Part shown: positions 20,007 to 29,550 of the stretch, in pieces | Layout: the number at the start of each line of letters is the position of its first letter | How positions within the stretch are numbered: the first letter of the stretch is position 1 | DNA from: Chrysophaeum taylorii | Lineage: Eukaryota > Sar > Pelagophyceae > Pelagomonadales > Pelagomonadaceae | Length of the DNA: 64,000 nt | Direction of reading: 5' to 3' | Assembly: GCA_029834535.1 (NCBI GenBank) | Contig: JAQMWT010000379.1 | Span: 186,001-250,000 of the forward strand | The notes under the pieces: generated by a model | Seen by the model: only the letters and a program-made list of their open reading frames with translations | Database searches by the model: none | What the model was told of the DNA's origin: nothing | Translations under genes and position numbers: made by a program

Positions 20007-20600
20007 ATGATGGCTTCTTTGTCGGCGATGGCGAGCATGTCATTCGACGAGATGCAGCGCGCGATGGAGCGGGATTCGCTGACGCTTGGGTCGTCGCGGG
20101 AGCGGGTGGAGGTGCCGCGGCGGGCGGCGGCGCGCGATTTGGAGCGGGTGGAGGTGTCGCGACGGGCGGCGGCGCGCGATTTGGCGCGGGTGGAGGTGTC
20201 GCGGCGGGCGGCGGCGCGCGATTCGGCGCGGGTGGAGGTGTCGCGGCGGGCGGCGGCGCGCGATTTGGCGCGGGTGGAGGTGTCGCGGCGGGCGGCGGCG
20301 CGCGATTTGGAGCGGGTGGAGGTGTCGCGGCGGGCGGCGGCGCGAGATTTGGAGCAGCGAGCGTCGTCCGCATTCGCGCAGATGCTTCGGCGCCACGAGA
20401 ATAGTCGGGCGACGCGGCACGCGAGCTCGCTGCGGACGCGCGTCCTTTCCGAGCCCCTTGAGGACCCCATAACCAGAGAAATCCTAGAGCCCGGGACGCG
20501 GGCCGTCGTGCTGCCGTGCAACCACACCTTCTCGCGCGGGGGCATTACGCAATGGCTCGAGCGAAAGCGCACTTGCCCCGTGTGCCGCGCGTCCGTCTGA
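20007..20600 (+). CDS. RING-type zinc-finger protein with internal 14-residue repeats
   Basis: Starting at ATG 20007 the product is 197 aa. The C-terminus (about residues 150–197) carries a compact RING/U-box-like module: EDPITREILEPGT, then LPCNHTFSRGGITQWL, then TCPVCRASV. It has the C-x-H and CPxC ligands of E3 ubiquitin ligases, but the N-terminal CxxC pair of a classic RING is missing. The fold may therefore be U-box-like or a partial RING. Residues ~30–115 are six near-identical 14-residue units (RVEVSRRAAARDLA). The stop codon ends 10 bp before the stop of the convergent hemW gene, so the 3' UTRs must overlap that gene or be extremely short. Confidence 0.7.
   Translation: MMASLSAMASMSFDEMQRAMERDSLTLGSSRERVEVPRRAAARDLERVEVSRRAAARDLARVEVSRRAAARDSARVEVSRRAAARDLARVEVSRRAAARDLERVEVSRRAAARDLEQRASSAFAQMLRRHENSRATRHASSLRTRVLSEPLEDPITREILEPGTRAVVLPCNHTFSRGGITQWLERKRTCPVCRASV
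20102..20353 (+). repeat. 42-bp coding minisatellite, six copies
   Basis: Six consecutive 42-bp units encode RVEVSRRAAARDLA with only a few substitutions (P/S, L/S, A/E). Most differences among units are single bases, so the array looks recently expanded or homogenised. Because 42 is a multiple of three, all six frames stay open through it, which generates spurious antisense frames. Confidence 0.95.
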
Positions 20601-20610
20601 TGAGTTTAGT

Positions 20611-20878
20611 TTATAGGCAGGAGAGTTCGTGGAAGACGGCAGCGATCACGGTGTTGGAAACGAGGAACCCGTGGGGGTCGGCGAGGCGGAGGTACGTGCG
20701 CGCGCGAGGGTGGGGCGGCGCGTCGATCGTCGCGAGGCCCTGGTCTCGGGCGTCGGCCGAGCCGCGCAATACGGCGGCGAGGGCGTCGGCGCCCGCGAAG
20801 GCGCGCACGCGCGCGAGCGGGAGTCCCTGGGAGGTTCGAAGCGAGGTGAGGACGTCGTCCGCCACCGCGCCGAGGACA

Positions 20879-20909
<31 letters not shown>

Positions 20910-21912
20910 GGGATGGAGGATGGCGTGGACCGTTGTGGACGTAGGCTCGATAGTCGCGGAGCGTCCTCGGTCTTGAAAAGCGAAATGCCGAGGGGTATTT
21001 GGCCCGGGGTCTGGCGTGGGCGCTCGTGGCCCCGACGCCGAGAGCGTGCCACGAGGCGCCCGGGACCCAGTAGCGCGCGTTGTGCGCGCTCCGGCGCGTC
21101 GCCGCGAACGAGGAAATCTCGTAGTGGTCGAAGCCGGCGTCGCGGAGGACCGTGGAGGCTTCGACATACATCTGGGCCGCCTCGTCCTCGGTCGGGAGGG
21201 GGGGTCGGTCGTGTCGCGGAACGAAGACCTGGTCTTCGTCGTCGTCCGCGAAGAGGACCCCGCGGTCGCGGCCGTACCAGCGCGCAAACGCGGTGCCCCC
21301 CTGGATCTGGAGGTCGTAGACCGAGACGTGGGCCGGAGTCGCGTCGACCGCCTCTCGTAGCGTGGCGCGCCACGAATCGAGAGTCTGGCCCGGCAAGCCC
21401 GAGATGAGATCGATCGAAAATCCGTGCGCAAGACGTCGGGACGAGGCGATCTCGAGGGCGTCTCGCGCGTCGTCGGCCGTGTGTGCGCGGCCGGAGGCCT
21501 CGAGCTCGGCGTCGCAAAAGGACTGGACGCCGAGCGAGAGCCTCGTGACTCCGGCGTCGACGTAGGCGTCGAGTTTCTTCGAATCAAAAGTTCCGGGATC
21601 CGCCTCGAGCGTCACCTCCGCGTCCCCCGCGAGGCCCAACCTTTCGTCGATCGCGTCGAGGAGCCTCGCGATCTCCGAGGGCGCCACGAGCGACGGCGTG
21701 CCGCCACCGATGTAGCACGACGCGAGGGGCTTACCCTTCTCGAGCCACGAGAGCTCGTCGAGAAGGAGGTCGATGTACTCTGCTGTTCTCGAGGCGATCG
21801 GCTTGTCGCCCACCACCGACACGGGAAAGTCGCAGTAGAAGCATCGCCGCCGGCAGAAGGGCACGTGCACGTAGATGGACCGCGGCGGGGCTGCGACGAC
21901 ATCCCACCGCAT
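20611..21912 (-). CDS. hemW: HemW/RSAD1-type radical SAM haem chaperone
   Basis: The 433-aa product is a HemN-like radical SAM protein of the HemW group. The N-terminus has YVHVPFCRRRCFYCDF with Cys20, Cys24 and Cys27 for a 4Fe-4S cluster, then CYIGGGTPS (about 66–74), LEADPGT, RLSLGVQSF and DLISGLPGQT in family order. It contains HNARYW, typical of HemW rather than true coproporphyrinogen oxidase HemN. HemW delivers haem to respiratory proteins, usually in mitochondria or plastids; no clear transit peptide is visible before MRWDVVAAPP. Two acidic insertions occur (ADDDEDQVF and a run of ten Asp encoded by a GTC/GAC microsatellite near 20881). The start lies 19 bp from the divergent TRM5 start. 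Confidence 0.9.
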
Positions 21913-21931
21913 CTAATAATAAACCTTACCC

Positions 21932-23323
21932 ATGCGAAGGCTGTGGGGGCTCTATTATGCTGCGCGGGCGATGAGTGTGGTGCCCGCACTGGATCGCGGC
22001 GCGTTCCGGCGGCGGCTGGAGGTGCCCGCCCTGCGTGTCCCGGCGAAGCGGACGGGTGAGGTGCTCCAGCGCCTCCGCCCGCACCTGCTGAACATGGCGC
22101 GACGGCGCAACGTGGAGAGCGCGGGGGCGATGAAGATGGTGTTGCTGTCGCGGGAGCTGCCGCTCGAGGGGACGTTGGAGGCGTTGCCACCCGAGGTGCG
22201 GGAGTGGCTCGGGGAGGTGGAGGTGACGCGGCACGCGATCGAGCTCGACTACGAGTACTTGACGGCCGAGGAGGCGTTGCGGATGGTTTTGCCGGTCGAA
22301 GTTCCGACGAGTTTCGAGATCGTGGGCCACGTGGTTCACCTCAATCTGAGGGCCGAACAGCTCCCCTGGAAAAGCATCATCGGTGAGGTGATCCTCGACA
22401 AGGTGAAGACCGCGCGGACGGTCGTCAACAAGGTGGACGTCGTCGCGACGCCGTTCCGGACGTTTCCGCTCGAGGTTATCGCCGGCGACGACGACACGCG
22501 CGTCGTGGTGCGGGAGACCGACTGCGAGTTCCGCTTTGACCTGAGAGAGGTCTACTGGAACTCGAGGCTCCAGTCGGAGCATGCGAGACTTTCTGCGGCG
22601 ATCGCGGCCGATTCGACCGATCCGATTTTTGTCGCCGACGCTACTTGTGGCGTCGGGCCCTTCGCCGTACCCCTCGCCAAGCACCCCCATGTGACCGTCT
22701 ATGCCAACGACCTCAATCCCGCGGCCGTCCGAGCTCTTGCCGACAACGCGCGCCGCAACGGCTGTTCTGACGCGATACGCGTCCGCGATCCGGGTTGCGC
22801 CCGCGACTTTCTGAGGACCGACGCCGTCCGTTACGACCACGTCATCACCAACCTCCCCGCGGCAGGGATCGACCTCCTCGACGCCTTCCGCGGCCTACGC
22901 TTTGATGAAAATAATGATGGTAGGGGGCCCCCGCTCGTCCACTGCTACTGCTTTGCCGCGAAGACCGACGACGTCGTCGACGCCATCTTGCGTCGCGTCG
23001 AGCTCGCCTTAGGCACGTCGCCGCCGCCGCCGCCGCCGACGCACCAAGCGCGGCGGCGGCGGCCTTTCCCCTCGCCGGCCGTTGACGAGGCCCTGCGCGC
23101 CGCCCGCGACGGCGCGACGACCGTCCGATGGATCCGCAACGTCGCGCCTAGCAAGGACATGTACTGCGTCTCCTTCCGCGTGCCACGAGCGTGTGCCGAC
23201 CTCGAGTACCACCACCGCCACCCTCCCTTAGAAGCGCCGACTCTTCGTCTTGATGCCGTGGAGGGAGCCGGCGGCAGGACGTCGAAGCGTCCTCGAACTG
23301 TCGCGCCACCCCCCGGGCCCTAG
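21932..23323 (+). CDS. TRM5: tRNA (guanine37-N1)-methyltransferase, TRM5
   Basis: The 463-aa product matches the Trm5/Tyw2 family, which methylates G37 next to the anticodon using S-adenosylmethionine. Diagnostic features include the N-terminal LDRGAF, the mid-domain VVNKVD, FRTFPLEVIAG and FDLREVYWNSRL, and the SAM-binding motif DATCGVGPFAVPLAK (about 237–251). These are followed by YANDLNPAAVRAL and the NLPA motif. Near the C-terminus, RWIRNVAPSKDMYCVSFRVP is characteristic of Trm5. A Pro run (PPPPPP) and Arg run interrupt the region between. An internal ATG (MSVVPALD, 21971) may be used instead of 21932, leaving a short N-terminal extension that could serve organelle targeting. Confidence 0.92.
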   Translation: MRRLWGLYYAARAMSVVPALDRGAFRRRLEVPALRVPAKRTGEVLQRLRPHLLNMARRRNVESAGAMKMVLLSRELPLEGTLEALPPEVREWLGEVEVTRHAIELDYEYLTAEEALRMVLPVEVPTSFEIVGHVVHLNLRAEQLPWKSIIGEVILDKVKTARTVVNKVDVVATPFRTFPLEVIAGDDDTRVVVRETDCEFRFDLREVYWNSRLQSEHARLSAAIAADSTDPIFVADATCGVGPFAVPLAKHPHVTVYANDLNPAAVRALADNARRNGCSDAIRVRDPGCARDFLRTDAVRYDHVITNLPAAGIDLLDAFRGLRFDENNDGRGPPLVHCYCFAAKTDDVVDAILRRVELALGTSPPPPPPTHQARRRRPFPSPAVDEALRAARDGATTVRWIRNVAPSKDMYCVSFRVPRACADLEYHHRHPPLEAPTLRLDAVEGAGGRTSKRPRTVAPPPGP

Positions 23324-23413
23324 TACTTCGGATTATTTATTATCACTTCCTGTGGTTCTGGGTGTTGCTCAAACCCCAGCAGCAGCTGCTGCTCACCATT
23401 GCGGACACGGACG

Positions 23414-26400
23414 ATGGAGCTGTTGGAAGCGCGGTGGCTTGGGGAGGAGAAGAAGGTGAGCGATACGCCAGCGTCCTCGGCGCAGCAGCGGATAAACGCG
23501 CGGATCGAGCGGTACGCGACGAACAACGGGGGCGCGCCGTTGTACTTTGTGCGGGCCGAAGCCGGAAATATCGAGCGGACGTTGAGCCTAAAGTTTGACC
23601 AGTTTCGGCAGCTCCACCGGCGCCTCGCCGAGGAGGGGGGCGTGCTGTACGCGACGGCTCCGAGCTTTCCCAAGCCCCTGCGCAAGGCGCGGCTCGGGTG
23701 AGTGGTTTTTCAAGGTCGAGACGCGAGAATTTAACGATTCGTTCGTTCGTAGGTTGCGATTGACGCCGAGCGAGATTGGCGAGCAGTGCGAGGGGCTCAA
23801 CGCCTGGCTCCGCGATACCACAGCCAGCATCGAGCAGCTGTGCGTCGTCGTGTTGGTGCGTCGTCGATAACCGGCGGTGTTGCTCGCGCAGGCCGTTGGC
23901 GCTGCAACGCGAGGTGCGGCAGTTCCTCGCCCTCGAGGGCACGGCGCCTCCAGCATGGACGACGGCCAAGGCGAGCAGCGGGCTGTTCGCGGGCGCGATG
24001 GCGACGGGACGGCAGCGCGCCAAGAAACGCGAGGCCGTGTACCCGCTCGGCGAGTCGGTCAACCTGCCGGGCGTGACGCGGCGCGGGCGTCTCGAGTGCC
24101 GCGACCGCAACTCTGGACAGTGGCTCTCGACGCACGTCATCCTCACGCACCTCAGCTTGCTCGTGTTCCAGCCGCTCGACGAGGCGGCGCGCGCCAAGCA
24201 GCGTGGCGCCACCGAACAGACCGCCGCCTCGGCCTCCGATCAGCGGTCTTCGGAGGCGGCGGCGGCCGTCGCGACCTCGGAGCGGTCGGCGGCGGAGAGC
24301 GTCGCCGCGCAGGTCGGCGCGCCCGGCGCGCACCCGTTCGCCGCGGCGCTCGCCGAGGGTGTCAACGGCGGCCCCGCGGCGTCGGATCCGGCGGGGATCA
24401 TCGCGGCGGCGGCGGCGGCGCAGCAGCAGGCGGCGGGGCCCGCTTCGGGAGACGCGGCGTCCAAGGCGGCGAGCGCCGGGACGCCGCGGCCGTCGTCGAC
24501 TTCGCAGGGGCGGCTTCTCCACAACCTCCACGTGACGGACGTGTTGTCGATTTTGCGTCACGGCGACAACGAGTCAATGTCGGCGCCGCCCATACACCAC
24601 CGATGTTTCAGCATTACCGACCTGAACGACGCGTCGGTGTGCCTTCGCGCCGTCAACGCGCGAGACTGCCTGCAGTGGCTCAAGGCGATCGCGCGGGCCA
24701 AGGACCGCGCCCTGGCGGCGGTGCACCGGCTGGACGACAAGTCGCACGGGCACGAGCTGGTGTTGGCGACGCTGAAGCGGAGTTCGGAGGCGTCCCCGCT
24801 CGAGCCGCCGTTCGACGAGCGTATCGTCGCGCGCGGCAAGCCGGGCATGGCGTACGGGTGGTTCGAGCCGCTCCGGGTCGACGTCGTCGACGCGACGCTG
24901 CGGTTCGAGCTCAACGCGGGAGTGATGGAGGTGCGCGTCGGGTCGCTCCTCGAACGGTCGGCCGCCGACGCCGCCGCCGGCCTCGGCGCCGCGACCTCGG
25001 CGGCGGCCGCCGAGGCGGCCGCGTCGGGCGCGGCGCGCGCGGCGTTCTGGGCCAAGGTGACGTCGGACGACAAGGAGTGGGACCAGCGGACCGAGCGGCT
25101 CGAGGTGCTCGTCGCCGTCGACGCGACCGCGGCCCTCGCCGCCGGCGAGAAGTGGCGCGACGCGCAGTTGGCGCGCGACTCGCAGCTCGCGACGCGCGCG
25201 CTGCGCGGTCTCCACCGCGTCGCCGCGCGCCACGCGCGCCGGCTCTTCTTCGTGTGCTTCAAGAACGACTACAAGGTCGCGGCGGCCGTCGCGGCTGCCG
25301 TGTTGTCGGCGCTGTTCGCCCTCGTCACGACGGGCGACCCCGTCGCGTGGCGCGACCCCCGCCGCCCGGTGCGCTTCGAGGTCGGCGGCGCCGGGCAGCG
25401 ACCCTCCCCTTCGTCCGATCGACGCCACCTCGTGCTCCTCGTCGTCGGCGCGCTCTCCTCTGTCCAGGAGGACGCCGTCTCGGAGACGGGCGCGGCCGTC
25501 GTCGCGTCGGCGTCGTTGCGATTCGCTGCGTTTCTTGGGGTCGTCGCGCTCGCGGCGGCCGCGGTCGCCGTCGTCTGCTCGGCGTGTCCCGAAGATGTCG
25601 ACAACGACGACGAGGAGCTCGCGGCCTACTCGCGGCCCGTCGCTGACGCGTTCCGCGCCGCGCGCCGGTCGCGCCTCGCCGTCGACGTCCGCCTCGTCAA
25701 CTGGCGCTGGCGCGACGCCGACCGCGAGCTCCGCGACCGCGGCGCGCTTCCCGCGTACTACCGGCCGACGGGCGGCATTCGGCGCCCCGAAGGCCCCAAG
25801 CCGCCCGCCGTCAACCATCACAAGGAGCCCGCGACCGTGCTGCAAGTCGTCTCGCCGACTTCGGTGCGCCAGACCAGCGGCGACGCGACCCCCGGCGGCG
25901 GCACCGGTGGCGCCGAGGACGACGAGCCGTCGGCGCCCAAGCCGCTCCCGCTCGACGTGCCCGCGCGGTTTCTCGGCGCCGTCCGCGGCGATCCGGTCGC
26001 TGCCGCCAAGCGGTGGGCCGAAACGGTCGCCTTCCGCGACGCGGGCAACGACCCCCATCTCGTCCTCCAGCGCCCGCAGCCGCACTTCCACAAGATCAAG
26101 GCGCGGCACAAGCACTTTGTCCACAAGCGCGACAAGCGCGGCCACATCGTCGCGTTCGAGGTCGTCGAGGCGCCCAACCGCGCCTTCAAGGAGCTCGGCA
26201 ACGAGGGCATCACGGTCGAAGACGTCGTCAATCACATGCACTTCGTGTCGGCCTTCACCTACGTCAAGATCCTCGACGACGTCGACTACGTTGGCGTCAA
26301 ACCGAAGGACCCTGAGGGCTACTTTCTCAAAATCATCGACCTCCGGCAGATCGGCCTCGCTGACTGCGGCGGCGACACGGCGCGCTACTTCCGCCTCGTC

Positions 26401-26955
26401 TCGGGCGTTAATCGGCACTACCCCGAACGCGTCTGGAAAACGCTCATCATCAACGCACCCTCCGTCTTCGGCGTCATATGGACCATCGTTTCCCCGCTCC
26501 TCGAGCCCAACGTCCGCGAGAAGATCACCGTCCTCCGCAAGGACTATAAGGACACGCTCCGCGACCTCGTCGATCCCGACTCCCTTCCCGTCGAGTATGG
26601 CGGCAACGATCCCGACACCTCACCCGAAGAGCGTGCGCTCGCGGCCTTCGCCGACGACCTCACCAAGGCCGCGGCCGCCGCGGCCGCCGCGACGACCGAC
26701 GACGAGGCCGCGGCCGCGAACTCTCCGCCCTCGATGGCACCGCCCAGTCCCGGCCTGGGCGCCGAACGCAAGTTCTTGTGCCTCGACGAGGACAACGCCG
26801 AGGCGGCGGCGACGACGAGTAGTGCGCCGCCGCTCGAGCCTCTCGCTTCTCGCGACTCGACGCTCGCGTCGGCCGACTCCTCCTCCGCGACCAGCGCGAC
26901 TCCCTCGAAACCTGTGGCCGAGGTCCATAGCAGCGACGACCTCGAGCACATCTAG
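23414..26955 (+). CDS. PX–PH–transmembrane–SEC14 (CRAL-TRIO) lipid-handling protein
   Basis: Three exons (23414–23697, 23753–23851, 23892–26955) give 1,148 aa. Introns are 55 nt (GTGAGT…CGTAG) and 40 nt (GTTGGT…GCGCAG). Residues 1–~145 look like a PX domain (YATNNGGAPLYFV, FDQFRQLHRRL, PKPLRKARL, LNAWLRD, VRQFLALEG). A PH domain follows, split by an Ala/Ser-rich insert: GVTRRGRLECRD…THVILTHLSLLVF, and later FSITDLNDASVCLRA…CLQWLKAI. Two hydrophobic helices lie at about 589–609 and 670–692. The C-terminal region (~840–1040) is CRAL-TRIO/SEC14: KRDKRGHIVAFE, GITVEDVVNHM, HYPERVWKTLIINAPSVFGVIW and LPVEYGG. The tail is acidic and disordered. It probably binds phosphoinositides and transfers lipid at an endomembrane. 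Confidence 0.85.
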
Positions 26956-27002
26956 GGGTCTCCGCTCTGATGACTCCAACAACAAGCCGGATTATACTCT
27001 CT

Positions 27003-27179
27003 CTTCTTCTTCTTCTTCTTCTTCTTCGATCATCGCTCTCCTCGCACTACGACAGTGCAACCAAGCTTGCAGTGCCCCCGATCTCGCGCTGTTTCTCCTG
27101 ACACACACACACACACACACACACGTACAAACACACGATTCCGCCGGTGCTGCTATTACGCGCGTGGTGCTGCGCTACG

Positions 27180-27215
<36 letters not shown>

Positions 27216-27300
27216 ACGCCAACCTCCATCATATAGACGCGTAACGACGACGACTTTGTAGGACACTCTCATCATGATGATGATGATGATGGTGATGATG
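27003..27300. repeat. Cluster of four different microsatellites in one intergenic gap
   Basis: Between the stop of the SEC14 gene (26955) and the stop of the convergent GT8 gene (27316) lie (CTT)n at 27003–27028, (AC)12 at 27101–27124, (CT)n at 27184–27214 and (ATG)n at 27274–27300. The gap has no gene. Confidence 0.95.
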
Positions 27301-27315
27301 AAAAGGCACACAGGA

Positions 27316-28542
27316 TCATCGGTGTCTTCGAATGGAGCGCGCGAGGACGGCGGCATGGACCTCGCGGCGGTGGCGTTGCCTTCTTCTTCTTCTTCTTCTT
27401 CGCGGCTTGGCGCGGAGTAGCGAGACATCTTCTTCTTCTTCTTCGAGCGATGAGTTATTGAATAGCGTCGCCTGGACGTCGATGCCAATGTCGGCAAGGA
27501 CGGCGTACCACTGCGCGAATCTGGTATCGGCCGGGTTGTAGACCGTCCAGGGCTTGACGTTGCCGGTGAAGTGGTGGTAAGCGACGGGGAGGTCGACATC
27601 GCCGCGAAGGGTGAAAGGACACGGAAAAGCTTGGTAGACGGCCCTCGCGATCCGCGCGGCGGCATCTCGGTCGTCGCGGTTGTTCGCAACAAGGTCGCGC
27701 TCGGTCGCGAGGATAAGGTGGCGGGCGTTGTCGGGCGTGAGGTGGCTGCCGGAGGTCTTCTGGACCGGGACAAAGGCCTCGACTTGGTCCGAGTAGACGA
27801 GAGTGAGGTCGTTGGCGTAGAAGCGGAAGTAGGAGTACATGTGTCCCTGGTTTCCCTTGGCGTCGAAGAAGTCGTGACCCTCGGGGATCGTTCTGCCCTC
27901 GGCGTTGCGCCACTGGGGGATCGAAACCCCCCAGCCCCTTTGGTCGTCCCATCGGTGGCCTTTGCGCGGCGCGCGGTCGAAGAGGAGGTCGACGAGATTC
28001 TTGAAATGGTCGCAGTCGGGCCGCAACGAGAACCATCCCGCGTTAAGGACCGACGAGCGACCCGGACAGCCGACAAAGTCCGAGTCGACGGGAATGTGGA
28101 AGAGGGAATCCATGTCGACCAGTGGGAGGACGTCAGCGTCGAGGAGCTGAATGCGCGCGTACTCCGTGTGCTGCCAGGCCCAGAGCTTGTAGTGTCCCAT
28201 GTGGAAGCCGCGGATGCCCGCCGGCGCCGGAACGTACCGCAGTCTCACGTCCTGCGCGGCGAGCATCGCTTCTTCCGAGGCGAGCATGCGGTCGGCCTCG
28301 CAGCACGCGTCCACGGCGGCGAGCACGAGGAGGTCGGCCCTCGAGCCTGCCTTGATGAGGGCGCGCCGGAGCGCAAGGATCGGGTACAGCCACTTGCCGT
28401 ACTTGCGCTCGGCCGAGACGGGACCCACCATGACGGCGTAGGCGTAGAGTCTCGTCATGTTTGGGGCGGCGACGACGCATCGGTAAAGCGGCGGTTGCGT
28501 CTCGCCGTCCACCAAGGCGAAGACGGCCAAAGACCAAAACAT
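27316..28542 (-). CDS. GT8-family glycosyltransferase (glycogenin/galactinol-synthase-like)
   Basis: The 408-aa product starts with a hydrophobic signal-like segment (MFWSLAVFALVDG), suggesting secretion or Golgi entry. The GT-A fold of family 8 is visible: YAYAVMVGPVSAERKY, then QLLDADVLPLVDMDSLF with the metal-binding DxD (Asp135, Asp137). FNAGWF-like SVLNAGWFSLRPD follows, and the diagnostic HHFTGNVKPW comes near the C-terminus. Such enzymes transfer sugars from UDP donors with retention of configuration. The tail is acidic (LEEEEEDVS) then Arg-rich, encoded by (TTC/GAA)-type repeats. An upstream frame extension (Pro-rich) is antisense to the OTU gene and is not included. The ATG lies 38 bp from the OTU gene start. 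Confidence 0.88.
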   Translation of the reverse strand: MFWSLAVFALVDGETQPPLYRCVVAAPNMTRLYAYAVMVGPVSAERKYGKWLYPILALRRALIKAGSRADLLVLAAVDACCEADRMLASEEAMLAAQDVRLRYVPAPAGIRGFHMGHYKLWAWQHTEYARIQLLDADVLPLVDMDSLFHIPVDSDFVGCPGRSSVLNAGWFSLRPDCDHFKNLVDLLFDRAPRKGHRWDDQRGWGVSIPQWRNAEGRTIPEGHDFFDAKGNQGHMYSYFRFYANDLTLVYSDQVEAFVPVQKTSGSHLTPDNARHLILATERDLVANNRDDRDAAARIARAVYQAFPCPFTLRGDVDLPVAYHHFTGNVKPWTVYNPADTRFAQWYAVLADIGIDVQATLFNNSSLEEEEEDVSLLRAKPRRRRRRRRQRHRREVHAAVLARSIRRHR

Positions 28543-28580
28543 CCTAGTAATAAATAAATAAATAACCCTCAGGAACGTCC

Positions 28581-29405
28581 ATGTTGCCGCGTCACAAGGC
28601 GGAGGTGAGCGCCTTTCGCGAGCGCGCGAAGAAGGTCCGGAAGGAGGCGCGGAAGGAGGGGAAGCGCCGCGTGGCCGAGGTGGAGGCGATGCTCGAACAG
28701 GAGGAAATGGACCTCGAGGCCCGGCACCGCAAGGAGCTCGATGACCTCGAGGAGGATGAAGAGGAGGCGGTGGTGGTCGAGAACGATGAGGCTCAGAAGA
28801 AGGAGGTCGTGGAGCGGAAGCGGGAAAAGGCACGGAACAAGCGGAATCGAAGGGCGGCGCGGGAGCGCGAGCGCGTCGAGCGCGTCGCCGCGGAGTCGAC
28901 CGAGCTCGAGAAGACGTCGGAGCGACGCGCCGAACTCGACGCGATCAACAACGTTCTCGCTCCTGCGGGCCTCCGCATTGTCGAGGTCGCCGCCGACGGA
29001 AATTGTCTCTACCGCGCCGTCGAGCACCAGCTCGCCCTCGCGGGCCTCGACTCGCCAGAGACGACGTACTCGTCTCTCAGACGCCGCGCGGCCGACTACA
29101 TGCGCGCCCACGAGGACGACTTCATCGCCTTTTTTGAGGGAACCGATCCAAAAACGGTCTTCCGCGACCATTGCGCGCGGGTCGCCGACACGGCCGATTG
29201 GGGCGGCCAGACCGAACTCCTTGCCCTCGCGAACCTCCTCCGAGTCCCAATCTGGGTCTACTCGCGCGACGCTCCTATCCTCAAAATGGGCGATACCATC
29301 CAAAAACCGCCGCTTCGGCTCGCCTTCCACAGGCACTACTTCGCCCTCGGCGAGCACTACAACAGTGTCGCCCCCTCGACGACGACGACGACGACGACGT
29401 CCTAG
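28581..29405 (+). CDS. OTU-domain cysteine deubiquitinase (OTUD6/OTU2-like)
   Basis: The 274-aa protein has an N-terminal charged coiled coil (residues 1–~120) rich in Lys/Glu, followed by an OTU protease domain. The catalytic motif is VAADGNCLYRAVEHQL with Asp139 and Cys142. TELLALANLLRVPIWVYS is the typical beta-strand, and the catalytic His is in ALGEHYNSV (about His259). The coiled coil followed by OTU is the layout of OTUD6/yeast Otu2, which removes ubiquitin from ribosomal proteins. The C-terminus ends in a Thr run encoded by (ACG)n. All three catalytic-site motifs are intact. Head-to-head with the GT8 gene. Confidence 0.9.
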   Translation: MLPRHKAEVSAFRERAKKVRKEARKEGKRRVAEVEAMLEQEEMDLEARHRKELDDLEEDEEEAVVVENDEAQKKEVVERKREKARNKRNRRAARERERVERVAAESTELEKTSERRAELDAINNVLAPAGLRIVEVAADGNCLYRAVEHQLALAGLDSPETTYSSLRRRAADYMRAHEDDFIAFFEGTDPKTVFRDHCARVADTADWGGQTELLALANLLRVPIWVYSRDAPILKMGDTIQKPPLRLAFHRHYFALGEHYNSVAPSTTTTTTTS

Positions 29406-29550
29406 TTTTTTCCCGCAAATGCGGTGGTGGCTCGGGCGCACGTTTTCTCCCCCTTCACTCGTTCATTCATTGTACGCGAATAAAAATGATAACGAGGCGG
29501 CACTTCGCGCGCGAGGGTACGTTTTATGAGAGACGGTCTTGCGAATATCA

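Noticed and set aside
19924-20420. Pro/Ala/Arg-rich frames in other phases across the 42-bp repeat
   Set aside because: The repeat length is a multiple of three, so all frames are open; only one leads into the zinc-finger domain.
24574-26418. 614-codon minus-strand frame within the SEC14 gene
   Set aside because: Shadow frame. The plus strand carries recognisable PH and CRAL-TRIO motifs with consistent splicing.
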